Source: Nonomuraea montanisoli
GTDB taxonomy: Bacteria; Actinomycetota; Actinomycetes; Streptosporangiales; Streptosporangiaceae
Direction of reading: 5' to 3'
Assembly: GCF_013363975.1 (NCBI RefSeq)
Contig: NZ_JABWGN010000010.1
Location: 406,715 to 470,714, forward strand
DNA: 64,000 nucleotides
The notes beneath the pieces were generated by a model, which saw only the letters and a program-made list of their open reading frames with translations, ran no database searches and was not told the DNA's origin. Numbering within the stretch: position 1 is the stretch's first letter; each line of letters starts with the position of its first letter. Below are positions 37,308-47,447 of this stretch, piece after piece. Made by a program: the position numbers and the translations under genes.

Positions 37308-38954
37308 ATGGAGTCTGCGAAGCACGCCGGTGACGCCGCCGTCGCCGTGTCCAAGGCCTACGGCGTCGAGACCATGTTCACCCTCTCCGGAGGGCATGTC
37401 TTCCCTCTGTACGACGGCGCCGTCCACGAGGGAATGCGCATCCTCGACGTACGCCACGAGCAGAGCGCCGTGTTCGCCGCCGAGGCCACGGCCCGCCTGA
37501 CGCGCAAACCCGGCCTGGCCGTGCTCACGGCGGGGCCCGGCGTCACCAACGGCGTCAGCGGCGTGGCCACGGCCCACTTCAACGGCTCCCCGGTGGTCGT
37601 CCTCGGCGGCCGGGCGCCGCGCTCGCGCTGGGGCAGCGGCGCGCTGCAGGAGATGGACCACCCGCCGCTGCTCGGCCCGATCACCAAACTGGCCTTCACC
37701 GCCAGCGACGCCGAGACGCTCGGCCAGGACGTCGAGGTGGCCTTCCGCACGGCCGTCGCCCCCCACCGCGGCCCGGTCTTCCTCGACATGTACATGGACG
37801 ACCTGTTCGCCCCGTCCGCCCTCCACGAGGTCGAGACGCAGACCCCCTCGCCGCTGGAGCCCGACCCCGACTCGCTGGCCGCCATCGCCCGCCTGATCGG
37901 CGAGGCCGAGCGTCCCGTGCTCGTCTACGGGTCGGACGTGTGGATGGAGCGCGCCGAGGAGGCCGCCCGCGACTTCGCCGAGACCTGGCGGCTGCCCGTC
38001 ATCCCCAACGGCCAGGGCCGCGGCATCCTGCCCGCCGGCCACGACCTGCTCGTCACCCGGGCCCGCGGCCTCGCCCTCGGCCAGGCCGACCTCGTCGTGG
38101 TCGTCGGCACGCCGCTCGACTTCCGCCTGGGCTACGGCTGGTTCGGCGGCAAGGAGGGCGCCCCGCTGGCCAAGGTGATCCACATCGCCGACGCGCCGTC
38201 GCAGCTCGCCACCCACATGCAGCCGGCCGCCTCGGCCGCCGGCGACCTCTCCGTGGTCTTCTGGGGCCTCACGGCGGCCTGCGGCGAGGCCGGGGTCAAG
38301 CCCGACCACCACGCCGCCTGGGTGTCCCGCCTGGCCGAGACGGCCGCCGCGGCCGTCGCCGGCGACGCCGACCTGCTGGCCGCCGACTCCGACCCCATCC
38401 ACCCGATGCGGATCTACGGCGAGCTGGGCAAGGTGCTGGACGACGACGCCGTGGTCATCGGCGACGGCGGCGACTTCGTCTCCTACGCCGGCAAGTACGT
38501 CGAGCCGCGCCGCCCCGGCAACTGGCTCGACCCCGGCCCCTACGGCTGCCTCGGCACCGGCCTCGGCTACGCCATCGCGGCCCGCCTGGCCCGGCCGTCC
38601 GCGCAGATCGTGCTGCTCATGGGCGACGGCGCGGCCGGCTTCTCGCTCATGGACGTCGACACGCTCGTGCGCCACCGCCTGCCCGTCGTCATGGTCTGCG
38701 GCAACAACGGCATCTGGGGGCTGGAGAAGCACCCCATGCGCATGCTGTACGGCTACGACGTGGCCGCCGAGCTCCAGCCGCAGTGCCGCTACGACCAGGT
38801 GGTCACGGCGCTCGGCGGCGGCGGCGAGCTGGTGACCAAGCCTTCGGAGATCGGGCCCGCGCTGCGCCGCGCCTTCGACTCCGGCGTGCCGTACATGGTC
38901 AACATCGCCACCGACCCCGAGATCGCCTACCCGCGCAACACGACGGGGGTGTGA
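37308..38954 (+). CDS. TPP-dependent acetolactate synthase-like enzyme
   Basis: A 548-residue enzyme of the acetohydroxyacid synthase/oxalyl-CoA decarboxylase fold. The catalytic Glu is in VRHEQSAVFAAEA, near residue 47. The TPP-binding motif is GDGAAGFSLMDVDTL ... VVMVCGNN at the end. It may catalyse acetolactate formation or another decarboxylative condensation. No small regulatory subunit is adjacent, unlike the canonical ilvB-ilvN, so this is probably an ilvG-like paralogue. Convergent with the PASTA kinase. Confidence 0.87.
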   Translation: MESAKHAGDAAVAVSKAYGVETMFTLSGGHVFPLYDGAVHEGMRILDVRHEQSAVFAAEATARLTRKPGLAVLTAGPGVTNGVSGVATAHFNGSPVVVLGGRAPRSRWGSGALQEMDHPPLLGPITKLAFTASDAETLGQDVEVAFRTAVAPHRGPVFLDMYMDDLFAPSALHEVETQTPSPLEPDPDSLAAIARLIGEAERPVLVYGSDVWMERAEEAARDFAETWRLPVIPNGQGRGILPAGHDLLVTRARGLALGQADLVVVVGTPLDFRLGYGWFGGKEGAPLAKVIHIADAPSQLATHMQPAASAAGDLSVVFWGLTAACGEAGVKPDHHAAWVSRLAETAAAAVAGDADLLAADSDPIHPMRIYGELGKVLDDDAVVIGDGGDFVSYAGKYVEPRRPGNWLDPGPYGCLGTGLGYAIAARLARPSAQIVLLMGDGAAGFSLMDVDTLVRHRLPVVMVCGNNGIWGLEKHPMRMLYGYDVAAELQPQCRYDQVVTALGGGGELVTKPSEIGPALRRAFDSGVPYMVNIATDPEIAYPRNTTGV

Positions 38955-38960
38955 GACCGG

Positions 38961-40796
38961 CTAGTTCTTGTTCACCGACGCGCCCGGGGTCGGGGTGGTG
39001 CTGCCGGTCGGGCAGAAGCCGCCCTCGATGAGCACCAACGTGACCGGTTTCCTGAGCGCCAGCATCGTGCCCCCGTCGGGCAGCGACTGGCCGACCCTGG
39101 TGCATTGCAGCGGCGTCTCGCCATGGGTCTGGTCGTCGTACTTGACGACGAACCCGGCGGCCTGGATGAGGTCCCTGGCCCTCAGGTACGGCATGTCCAG
39201 CGTCGTCGGCACGGCCTTCTTGGTGACCGTGGGCGTGGGCGTGGGCGAGGGCGACTTCTTGGTCACCGACGGCGTGGGCGAGGGCGACCTGGTGGGCTCC
39301 CGGGTCGGCTCCTCGGTCTCGCGCGGCTCCTCGGTCTCGGTCGGCTGGGTCGGGACGGGCTCGTGGGTCGTCGGCTTGGGCTTGGAAGGCCGTTTGGTGG
39401 TCTTGGTCGCCTTGGGCGTGTCGGAGGTCTCGGAGCCCGCCTTGGCCGCGGTGGCGGTGGGGACGGGCGGGTCATCCTGGGGGTTGAGGCCCGTCAGGGC
39501 GACGGCGCCGGCGCCCGCGCCGAGCACCACCGCGGCGGCGATGCCCGCGATCAGGCCGCCCCGGCGCGGCGCCTTCCCGCCGCGCCGGCCTCCCTGCCGC
39601 GGGTTGGCCTGGGTGGTGGCGTCCTGGGCCTGGAAGCCGCCCGTGTGCTGACCGCCCGCCGGAGCGGGCTGCTGGGCCTGGTGCGAGCCGGTCTGCGGGA
39701 AGCCGTCGGACTGGTGGGCGCCGGTCTGGTAGCCGCCCTGCTGGGCGCCCGTCTGGTAACCGCTCTGGTGCGCGCCCGTCTGGTAGCCGCCCTGCTGGGC
39801 ACCGGTCTGGTAGCCGCTCTGGTGCGCGCCGGTCTGGTAGCCGTCCTGGGTGTGCGCGCCGGTGGGGTGCGCGCCGGTCGGGTGGCCCGCGGCGGGATGG
39901 GCGCCGGTCGGGCCGGGGTGCGCGGGCGGGGCCATCGTGGCCCCGGTGACGTGCGGCGTCGGGGCCGGCAGGGCCGGCGTCTGGCCGCTGGCGATCTGGC
40001 GGGCCGTCTCGCTCATCGCCTTGGCCGTGGGGAAGCGCCGCGCCGGGTCCTTGGACAGGGCGCACTCCACCAGCGCCCGCACCGCCGGCGGGATGTCCGC
40101 GGGCAGCGGGGGCGGCGCCTCGCGGATGTGCTTGAGCGCGATCGTGACGGCGCTGTCACCGTCGAAGGGACGCTGCCCGGCCAGGCACTCGTACGCCACG
40201 ACGCCGAGCGCGTAGATGTCGACGGCGGGCGTCACCGGAGCGCCCTCGGCCTGCTCCGGCGCGCAGTAGGCGGCCGTGCCGAGCACCATGCCGGCGTCGG
40301 TGAGGCGGTTGGCGAGGTCGGAACGGGCGATGCCGAAGTCGGTGAGCACGAGCGTGCCGTCGCGCTGCACGAGCAGGTTGCCGGGCTTGACGTCGCGGTG
40401 CACGATGCCCTGCTCGTGGACCGCCTGCAGGGCCGCCGCGGCCTGGGCGATGAGCTCCATCGCCGCCTGGGGCGGGATCCGGCCCAGGCGGGCCAGCAGC
40501 CGGTCGAGCGGCTCGCCGTCCACGAACTTCATCACGAGGTAGACGGTGTCGCCGCTGACGCCGTAGTCGTAGACGTCGACCACGCCCGAATGGTTGATCG
40601 TGGCCATCGCCCGCGCCTCCCCCTGGAAGCGGGCGACGAAGCCAGGATCGTCCATGCGGCCCGGGAGCAGCACCTTGACGGCGACGGTGCGGGCCAGCAC
40701 GACGTCCTCGCCCCGCCACACCTCGCCCATGCCGCCGGCGCCGATGCGGGTATCCAGGCGATACCGCCCCGCCAGCGTCGTCCCTTGGGCCACCAT
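38961..40796 (-). CDS. Ser/Thr protein kinase with PASTA-like sensor
   Basis: A 611-residue membrane kinase. The kinase domain covers residues 1-265 and has GAGGMGEVW, Lys in AVKVLL, HRDVKPGN and DFGIA. It is followed by a long linker with 9-residue repeats (GYQTGAHQS/GYQTGAQQG), a helix near residue 420 (AGIAAAVVLGAGAGAVALTG), a Thr/Pro/Lys-rich external stalk and one PASTA-like domain (TLDMPYLRARDLIQAAGF). PASTA kinases sense peptidoglycan fragments in growth and division. The gene is single. The long cytoplasmic repeat is odd. Confidence 0.9.
   Translation of the reverse strand: MVAQGTTLAGRYRLDTRIGAGGMGEVWRGEDVVLARTVAVKVLLPGRMDDPGFVARFQGEARAMATINHSGVVDVYDYGVSGDTVYLVMKFVDGEPLDRLLARLGRIPPQAAMELIAQAAAALQAVHEQGIVHRDVKPGNLLVQRDGTLVLTDFGIARSDLANRLTDAGMVLGTAAYCAPEQAEGAPVTPAVDIYALGVVAYECLAGQRPFDGDSAVTIALKHIREAPPPLPADIPPAVRALVECALSKDPARRFPTAKAMSETARQIASGQTPALPAPTPHVTGATMAPPAHPGPTGAHPAAGHPTGAHPTGAHTQDGYQTGAHQSGYQTGAQQGGYQTGAHQSGYQTGAQQGGYQTGAHQSDGFPQTGSHQAQQPAPAGGQHTGGFQAQDATTQANPRQGGRRGGKAPRRGGLIAGIAAAVVLGAGAGAVALTGLNPQDDPPVPTATAAKAGSETSDTPKATKTTKRPSKPKPTTHEPVPTQPTETEEPRETEEPTREPTRSPSPTPSVTKKSPSPTPTPTVTKKAVPTTLDMPYLRARDLIQAAGFVVKYDDQTHGETPLQCTRVGQSLPDGGTMLALRKPVTLVLIEGGFCPTGSTTPTPGASVNKN
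39708..39846. repeat. 27-bp tandem repeat inside the PASTA kinase
   Basis: About five 27-bp units encoding alternately GYQTGAHQS and GYQTGAQQG. Two unit types alternate as a 54-bp higher-order repeat. It lies between the kinase domain and the membrane helix. Confidence 0.9.
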
Positions 40797-41075
40797 GCTT
40801 CCCCCGTTACCCCTTCGCCTCTGCGATCTCTCCCACCCCGGGGCTCTCCAACAAAGCGGACTTGTGTCGCGGTGAGATCACGCAGAGGTCACGGAATTCC
40901 GAGAGTGTACGACCCAGAAATCCCACACGCCACTTAACACACACAAGCCGTACAAACCCTATCCTGCGGCCTGGAGGCCGTACTTGTCCGGGGATTGCCG
41001 AGATCAGCATGCCGCGACGGCGCGTGATCAGTCTCACGCATGGGCCCGCCGCGGCGGTGACAGTACGCTGGCGTC
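40797..41075. other. intergenic region between kinase and thioesterase genes
   Basis: No gene is supported. It must hold the divergent promoters. It contains GGTGAGATCACG near 40870 and a GAGGTCACGG element nearby; neither is assigned. Confidence 0.5.
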
Positions 41076-41459
41076 ATGACGCTCGCGCCCGGTCTCCGCT
41101 CCCAGTTGCTCATCATGGTGGAGCGCGAGGACACGGCCCAGAAGGTCGGCAGCGGTGACGTCCCGGTGCTCGCCACGCCCAAGCTGCTCACCTTCGCCGA
41201 GATGGCGACCGTCCAGGCCGTACGCCCCCACCTCGCCCCCGGCCAGAGCACGGTCGGCACCCGGGTGGAGCTGGAGCACCTGGCGCCGAGCCCGCTCGGC
41301 GCGCACGTCCAGTTCACCGCCGAGCTCACCCAGGTCGACGGCAAGCGGCTGGTCTTCGCGTTCGAGGCACGCGGCAGGGACAGGGTCGTCGGCCGTGGCA
41401 CGATCGAGCGCGTGGTGGTCGACCGTGCCGCGTTCGTGGAGCGCGCGACTACTCGATGA
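41076..41459 (+). CDS. hotdog-fold thioesterase (fluoroacetyl-CoA-thioesterase-like)
   Basis: A 127-residue hotdog protein. The segment LLTFAEMATVQAVRPHLAPGQSTVGTRVELEHLAP contains the catalytic-type Thr/Glu and the following strand of FlK-like thioesterases. It hydrolyses a small acyl-CoA, probably. It overlaps the convergent biotin-carrier gene by 11 bases. Confidence 0.83.
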   Translation: MTLAPGLRSQLLIMVEREDTAQKVGSGDVPVLATPKLLTFAEMATVQAVRPHLAPGQSTVGTRVELEHLAPSPLGAHVQFTAELTQVDGKRLVFAFEARGRDRVVGRGTIERVVVDRAAFVERATTR

Positions 41460-41661
41460 CGGCGATCAGGTCGCCCTCCTGGATGACGTCGCCCTCGTTG
41501 ACCTTGAGCTGCGTCACCACGCCGTCGTCCTCGGCGATGACCGGGATCTCCATCTTCATCGACTCGAGGATGACCAGGGTGTCGCCGTCGGACACCGTGT
41601 CACCCTCCTTGACGACGACCTTCCACACGTTCGCCACCATCTCGGCGCGTACCTCAGCCAC
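41449..41661 (-). CDS. biotin/lipoyl carrier protein (TB7.3-like)
   Basis: A 70-residue free-standing biotinyl domain with the biotin site ESMKME (Lys about residue 36). In Mycobacterium the similar TB7.3 lies near sigH and rshA. It follows the biotin carboxylase gene on the same strand, so the two probably work together as carrier and carboxylase of an acyl-CoA carboxylase. No carboxyltransferase gene is in the window. Confidence 0.92.
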   Translation of the reverse strand: MAEVRAEMVANVWKVVVKEGDTVSDGDTLVILESMKMEIPVIAEDDGVVTQLKVNEGDVIQEGDLIAVIE

Positions 41662-41694
41662 CGGGACTCCCCTCTTTCACCAGATCCAAGGATG

Positions 41695-43083
<1,389 letters not shown>

Positions 43084-43368
43084 GCCGCCCACCCTACGGG
43101 CGGCGCGATTCCCGCCCGTTCCGCTGAACTCACCGATCCGAAGAGCGCGATCTGTAGGAATCCCACAATGGTGGACCATCCGGAACGCGCCGGGGACGAG
43201 GATGCGCGCGTTCGCGCTATAGGGGTCGGACGAGCGGGCGCCCTCGCCGCCCGGTCCGGCCGCGCGCCGGCGCTGGGGCGGGGCTGGGGCCGCGCTGAGG
43301 CGGAGCTGGGGTGGTCCTCCGGCGCGGCTGGGGCAGCCCTGGGGCGCCCGCTGGGATGATGCCGGGAC
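43084..43368. other. intergenic, GC-rich, gene-poor
   Basis: Contains short GGGGCTGGGG-type repeats (43270-43350) and a 63-codon frame from ATG 43168 to 43359 that I do not trust. It probably holds the promoter of the biotin carboxylase gene. Confidence 0.4.
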
Positions 43369-44634
43369 TCAGAGACGGTGGACGGCGGCGAGGCGGTCGA
43401 TGACCCGCGACAGCGCCTCGATGGCGGCCGGGTCGTAGGCCGTGCCGGCGGCCAGGCGAATGCGTTCGAGCGCCGCCCCCGCCCGGTCGCGGTCGGTCGA
43501 GCCGCCCACCAGGTCGTCGTAGGCGTTGGCCACCTTGATGATGCGGCTGGACAGCGGCGGGTCGTCGCTGATGGGGTCGCACTGGCGGCGCACCACGTCG
43601 GCCACCCGGTCCAGCACTCCCGTCTGCTTGATGACCTCGGCGCCCAGCTCGGCGATGCGCCGCGCCTGCTCCGGATCGGCCAGCACGGTGGCGCCGCCGG
43701 GGATCGGGTCGCGCAGCGAGAGCTGGCCGATGTCGTGCATGAGCGCGGCGTACTCCAGCTCCAGCAGCTCCGGCTCGGCCATCCCCAGCTCCCGGCCGAT
43801 GGCCACGGCCAGGCGGCTCACCCGGCGCGAGTGGCCCGGCTCGACGTACCCGCCGACCTCGGTGACGCGCGACAGCGCCCGTACGGTCTGCAGGTAGGTG
43901 GCGCGGATCCCCGCGTACTTGCGGAATGCCACCTGCGTGACCAGCAGCGGCGCGGCGAACACCAGCAGGGCGACGAGGTCCATGCTGTGGGTGGCCAGGG
44001 CGAGCAGCACGCCCGAGGCGGCCACCGCGGCGCCCAGCGGGAACGCCATGTTCAGCTCGTCGCGCACCGCGACCCGGAAGGCGGTGCGCACCTGCTCGGC
44101 CCGCAGCAGCGCGGCGATCAGCACGTCCACCAGCAGCGTGACGGCGATCAGCACCACCATCACCGCGAGCGCCGGCCACCACGTCGGGTCGGGCCCCCGC
44201 GTGAGCCGGAACAGCGGGTCGGCCAGCGGCCGGAACGCGAAGGCCAGCAGCGCGCCGGTGAGCAGCCGGCGGGCCATCGCGTCGAGCCGCGGCGGCCGGC
44301 CGACCGCGAGGTGCGGCAGCGCCCCCGCGATCATGCCGACGGCGATCACCGCCACGACCTGGAGCGCCGAGTGGCGGAGCTGGTCCTGGCTGAGGTCGAG
44401 CAGCAGCGTGTAGCCGAGGGCGGCGGCGGCCCCGATGGGCGCGACCTCCCTGTTGCCCGGCATGGTGAGCCGGGCCAGCTCCCCCACCGCGATGAGCGCG
44501 CCGAACCCGACCGCGATCTCCGGATGGTCGAGCCGGGTGGCGGCCGTGTGCGCGACCCCGGCGACGGCGACCAGCCCGGCCGCGCAGATCAGCAGGAGCT
44601 GACCGGAGTCGAGGCCCTGGAAGGCCCGGCTCAC
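43369..44634 (-). CDS. multi-pass membrane HD-domain protein, degenerate GYP
   Basis: A 421-residue protein. About six N-terminal membrane helices come first, then an HD domain with YAALMHDIGQLSLRD and IIKVANAYDDLVG. The GYP region of true HD-GYP c-di-GMP phosphodiesterases is missing. The GTG start overlaps the stop of the upstream HD-GYP gene by GTGA, so both come from one mRNA. It may be an inactive or altered partner of the upstream protein. Confidence 0.82.
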   Translation of the reverse strand: MSRAFQGLDSGQLLLICAAGLVAVAGVAHTAATRLDHPEIAVGFGALIAVGELARLTMPGNREVAPIGAAAALGYTLLLDLSQDQLRHSALQVVAVIAVGMIAGALPHLAVGRPPRLDAMARRLLTGALLAFAFRPLADPLFRLTRGPDPTWWPALAVMVVLIAVTLLVDVLIAALLRAEQVRTAFRVAVRDELNMAFPLGAAVAASGVLLALATHSMDLVALLVFAAPLLVTQVAFRKYAGIRATYLQTVRALSRVTEVGGYVEPGHSRRVSRLAVAIGRELGMAEPELLELEYAALMHDIGQLSLRDPIPGGATVLADPEQARRIAELGAEVIKQTGVLDRVADVVRRQCDPISDDPPLSSRIIKVANAYDDLVGGSTDRDRAGAALERIRLAAGTAYDPAAIEALSRVIDRLAAVHRL

Positions 44635-46001
44635 GGCCCGCTCACCACTTCGATGGGCATCGTGGGGTCGTCGTGGTCCTTGACCGCCGCCTCGTCGGCG
44701 TCGGGCGGCGGCGGCTCGACGCGGCGGGGCGGCTGCCACGGCTGGTGTTCGAGCGCCTTGACGAAGGCGCTGACCATGACGGGGTCGAACTGGGTGCCGG
44801 CGTTCTTGCGCAGCTCCTCCACGGCCACCTCGACCGGCCGCGCGCCCCGGTAGGAGCGGTCGGAGGTCATCGAGTCGAACGCGTCGGCCACCGCGATGAT
44901 CCGCGCGAACTCCGGGATCTCGTCGCCGGCCAGCCCCATGGGGTAGCCCCTGCCGTCGTGGCGCTCGTGGTGGTGCATGATCCCGGCGTACGCCTCGTCG
45001 AGGAAGTCGATGCCGCGCACGATCTCCAGCCCCCGCATCGGGTGGAGCTGGATGGCGGCGAACTCCTCCTCGGTGAGCGGCCCCTCCTTCTGCAGCACCT
45101 TGGTGGGCACGCCGAGCTTGCCCACGTCGTGCAGCATGCCCGCGTAGCGGATGGCCCGCAGCCGCTCCTGGCCCATGCCGACCTCCTGGGCGATCATGCT
45201 GGAGGCGGCCGACACGCGGGTGCAGTGGCCCCGGGTGTAGTAGTCCTTGGTCTCCACCGCCTGGCACAGGGCCGCGATGGTGGCGTCGTACGAGCGCTGC
45301 TGGGCGTGGTACTGGCCGAACGCCCATCGGGCGACGAACAGCGGCACCAGCACCAGCACCGCCGAGATCGACTGCACGGTCGCCCACAGCCCGGCCACGA
45401 GCAGCCCGAACGTGCCGTACCCAAGGTACGACAGCAGGAACTGGGCCAGGCCCCGCATCGGGACCTCCACGGCCCGCACCCCGGTCGCCAGGCGGATCAT
45501 GGTGAGCGTGAGCATGATGTTCAGCGGCACGAACACCGCCGTGGCCGCGACGTAGGGGCCGATCAGGTCGTCGAAGGCGTGCACCTCCGGCACCCCGATG
45601 CGGCCCCCCAGTCGTACGTAGACCCACCCGGCCGCGTGACCGCAGATGGCGAACTGCGCGCCGTTGAAGAGCCGCTTGACCAGCGGCAACCCGGGCCGCA
45701 CGCTGAACACCGCGGTGAAGCCCACGAGCGCCGTGCCCTCGGGCCCGAGCAGCACCACGGCCGCGAGCGCGGCCGAGAAGCTCACCGACACCGCGAACTG
45801 CTCCACGTTGAGCAGGGTCGGCATCGACTCGCACACGAGGAACAGCAGGGCCAGCACGAGCAGCGTGCCCAATTCCTCGGTGCCCAGGTGCCCGGGGGCC
45901 ATCGCGTGCCGGAGGGTGGTCACGCTGTGGGCGATGACCCCCGCCCCGAGGGCGATGACGGTGACCAGGTAGACCCTCGCAGGCCACGACAGTTCACGCA
46001 T
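44631..46001 (-). CDS. membrane HD-GYP domain protein (putative c-di-GMP phosphodiesterase)
   Basis: A 456-residue protein with several membrane helices (RVYLVTVIALGAGVIAHS onward) and a full C-terminal HD-GYP domain: HD in GMLHDVGKLG, HH in GIMHHHERHDGRGYPMGL and FARIIAVADAFDSMTSDR. Family members hydrolyse c-di-GMP or related dinucleotides. First large gene of an operon with the small protein at 46022-46132 before it and the degenerate HD protein after it. Confidence 0.9.
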   Translation of the reverse strand: MRELSWPARVYLVTVIALGAGVIAHSVTTLRHAMAPGHLGTEELGTLLVLALLFLVCESMPTLLNVEQFAVSVSFSAALAAVVLLGPEGTALVGFTAVFSVRPGLPLVKRLFNGAQFAICGHAAGWVYVRLGGRIGVPEVHAFDDLIGPYVAATAVFVPLNIMLTLTMIRLATGVRAVEVPMRGLAQFLLSYLGYGTFGLLVAGLWATVQSISAVLVLVPLFVARWAFGQYHAQQRSYDATIAALCQAVETKDYYTRGHCTRVSAASSMIAQEVGMGQERLRAIRYAGMLHDVGKLGVPTKVLQKEGPLTEEEFAAIQLHPMRGLEIVRGIDFLDEAYAGIMHHHERHDGRGYPMGLAGDEIPEFARIIAVADAFDSMTSDRSYRGARPVEVAVEELRKNAGTQFDPVMVSAFVKALEHQPWQPPRRVEPPPPDADEAAVKDHDDPTMPIEVVSGP

Positions 46002-46021
46002 GGCGGCCTCTCACGGCCGGT

Positions 46022-46132
46022 TCAGGTCCACGAGACCCCGGGCGGGACGAGGCCCCCGCCCGTGATCAGCAGCGCGACAGGAGCGATCAACGTGATGCCC
46101 GTGATCAGGCGGGCGATCCATGGCTTCGACAT
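46022..46132 (-). CDS. 36-residue single-helix membrane peptide
   Basis: MSKPWIARLITGITLIAPVA followed by LLITGGGLVPPGVSWT. A GGGGGAGG site lies 9 bases before the ATG, and the stop is 20 bases before the HD-GYP ATG. One hydrophobic helix makes up most of the length. It is too short for routine gene calling but well formed. A role as a small membrane partner of the HD-GYP protein is inferred only from position. Confidence 0.7.
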   Translation of the reverse strand: MSKPWIARLITGITLIAPVALLITGGGLVPPGVSWT

Positions 46133-46231
46133 CCGCTGTGCCTCCCCCTTGAGTCCTGGGGCTCACGCTACAGAACGCGGAGACGTCGCACCGGCGGAGT
46201 CACGAATCGCAAGCAAAGCGTAATCAACCGG

Positions 46232-47170
46232 CTACCCCCGGCGACTCCTGGCCCACTCGACCGTGGCCTTCAGGCCGGTGGCGAGGTCGGTGCGCGGCTG
46301 CCAGCCGAGCCCGTCGTAGGCGGGCACGGGATCGACCGCCATGGCGGGCAGGTCGCCCGGCCGCGGCGGCGCGAACCCGGGCTTGTCGGGCCGGCCCGCG
46401 GCGTCGGCGATGAGGGTGTGCAGCCTGCGGTCGGTGGTCTGGATTCCGGTGCCGAGGTTGAACCTGCGCCCGTCGCCGGCCTGGCCGCACGCCCGGACGA
46501 ACCCGTCGACCACGTCGTCGACGTAGACGTAGTCGCGGGTCTGGCCGCCGTCGCCGTAGACGACCGTGGGAGTGCCGCTGAGCAGGCCGTCGGTGAAGAT
46601 GGCGACCACGCCGGCCTCGCCCTCGGGCGACTGGCGCGGGCCGTACACGTTGGACAGCACGAGCGTCGTGCACTCGATGCCGTGCAGGGCGCGGAAGGTG
46701 GCGAGGTAGGTCTCGCCGCTGAGCTTGGAGGCCGCGTACGGCGAGCGCGGGTCGGTCGGCGCGTCGCCGGGCACCGGAATCGTGCCGGGACGGCCGTAGA
46801 CGGCGACGGAGGAGGCGAAGACCACCTTGCGCGCGCCGCCGGCGTGCGCGGCGGCCAGCACCGACGCGGTGCCCACCACGTTGACCCGGGCGTCGTGGAG
46901 CGGGTCGGCGACGCTGCGGCGGACGCTGATCTGCGCGGCCAGGTGGCAGACCACCTCCGGCCGGGCCTCGGCGGCCAGGTCGGCCAGCCCCGGATCGCAC
47001 ACGTCGAGCAGCCGCAGCCGGAAGCGGTCGCTGGTCAGGGCGCCGGCCAGGTTGTCGCGGTCGCCGGACGACAGGTCGTCCACCACGACGACCTCGTGCC
47101 CGTCGGCCAGCAGCCGATCGACGAGATTGGACCCGATGAAACCGGCACCACCGGTGACGAGCACGCGCAT
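46232..47170 (-). CDS. NAD-dependent sugar-nucleotide epimerase (GalE-like)
   Basis: A 312-residue short-chain (extended SDR) enzyme. It has GGAGFIGSNLVDRLL at residues 7-21, catalytic-type Ser/Tyr/Lys (ASSVAVYG; SPYAASKLSGE), and a C-terminal substrate region. Probably a UDP-sugar 4-epimerase for cell-surface glycans; the exact sugar is unknown. The stop of the anti-sigma gene region is 11 bp away on the same strand. Confidence 0.87.
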   Translation of the reverse strand: MRVLVTGGAGFIGSNLVDRLLADGHEVVVVDDLSSGDRDNLAGALTSDRFRLRLLDVCDPGLADLAAEARPEVVCHLAAQISVRRSVADPLHDARVNVVGTASVLAAAHAGGARKVVFASSVAVYGRPGTIPVPGDAPTDPRSPYAASKLSGETYLATFRALHGIECTTLVLSNVYGPRQSPEGEAGVVAIFTDGLLSGTPTVVYGDGGQTRDYVYVDDVVDGFVRACGQAGDGRRFNLGTGIQTTDRRLHTLIADAAGRPDKPGFAPPRPGDLPAMAVDPVPAYDGLGWQPRTDLATGLKATVEWARSRRG

Positions 47171-47180
47171 GCGCCGAATT

Positions 47181-47447
47181 TTAGTCGGTCAGGTCGGCTC
47201 TCACCTGCGCGATGCGCGCGAGGACCTTGGAGCGCAGGTCTCCGGGCAGCGGGTCGCAGCCGCAGTGCTTGGCGACCAGCTGCTTGACCACCTTGTCGAG
47301 GTCGTACTCCTTGAGGCACGGACCGCACTCGTCGAGGTGGACGCGGATGTCGACGCAGTCGCCCTCCGCGAGCTCGCCGTCGAGGTAGGCGTAGACCTTG
47401 TCGAGCACCTCACGACAGTCGGTCTCGTGCGGGTTTCCGCAGCTCAT
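47181..47447 (-). CDS. rsrA: zinc-binding anti-sigma factor of SigR (RsrA)
   Basis: An 88-residue ZAS-family protein with CREVLDKVYAYLDGEL and the zinc motif HLDECGPC (H-x3-C-x2-C). Oxidation of the cysteines under thiol stress releases SigR. It overlaps sigR by four bases (the sigR stop lies over the rsrA start), so it is made in step with its target. Confidence 0.93.
   Translation of the reverse strand: MSCGNPHETDCREVLDKVYAYLDGELAEGDCVDIRVHLDECGPCLKEYDLDKVVKQLVAKHCGCDPLPGDLRSKVLARIAQVRADLTD

Noticed and set aside
43168..43359. Small plus-strand frame with ATG after GTAGGAATCC
   Set aside because: No homology, repetitive Gly/Ala/Trp composition. Could be real but I cannot support it.
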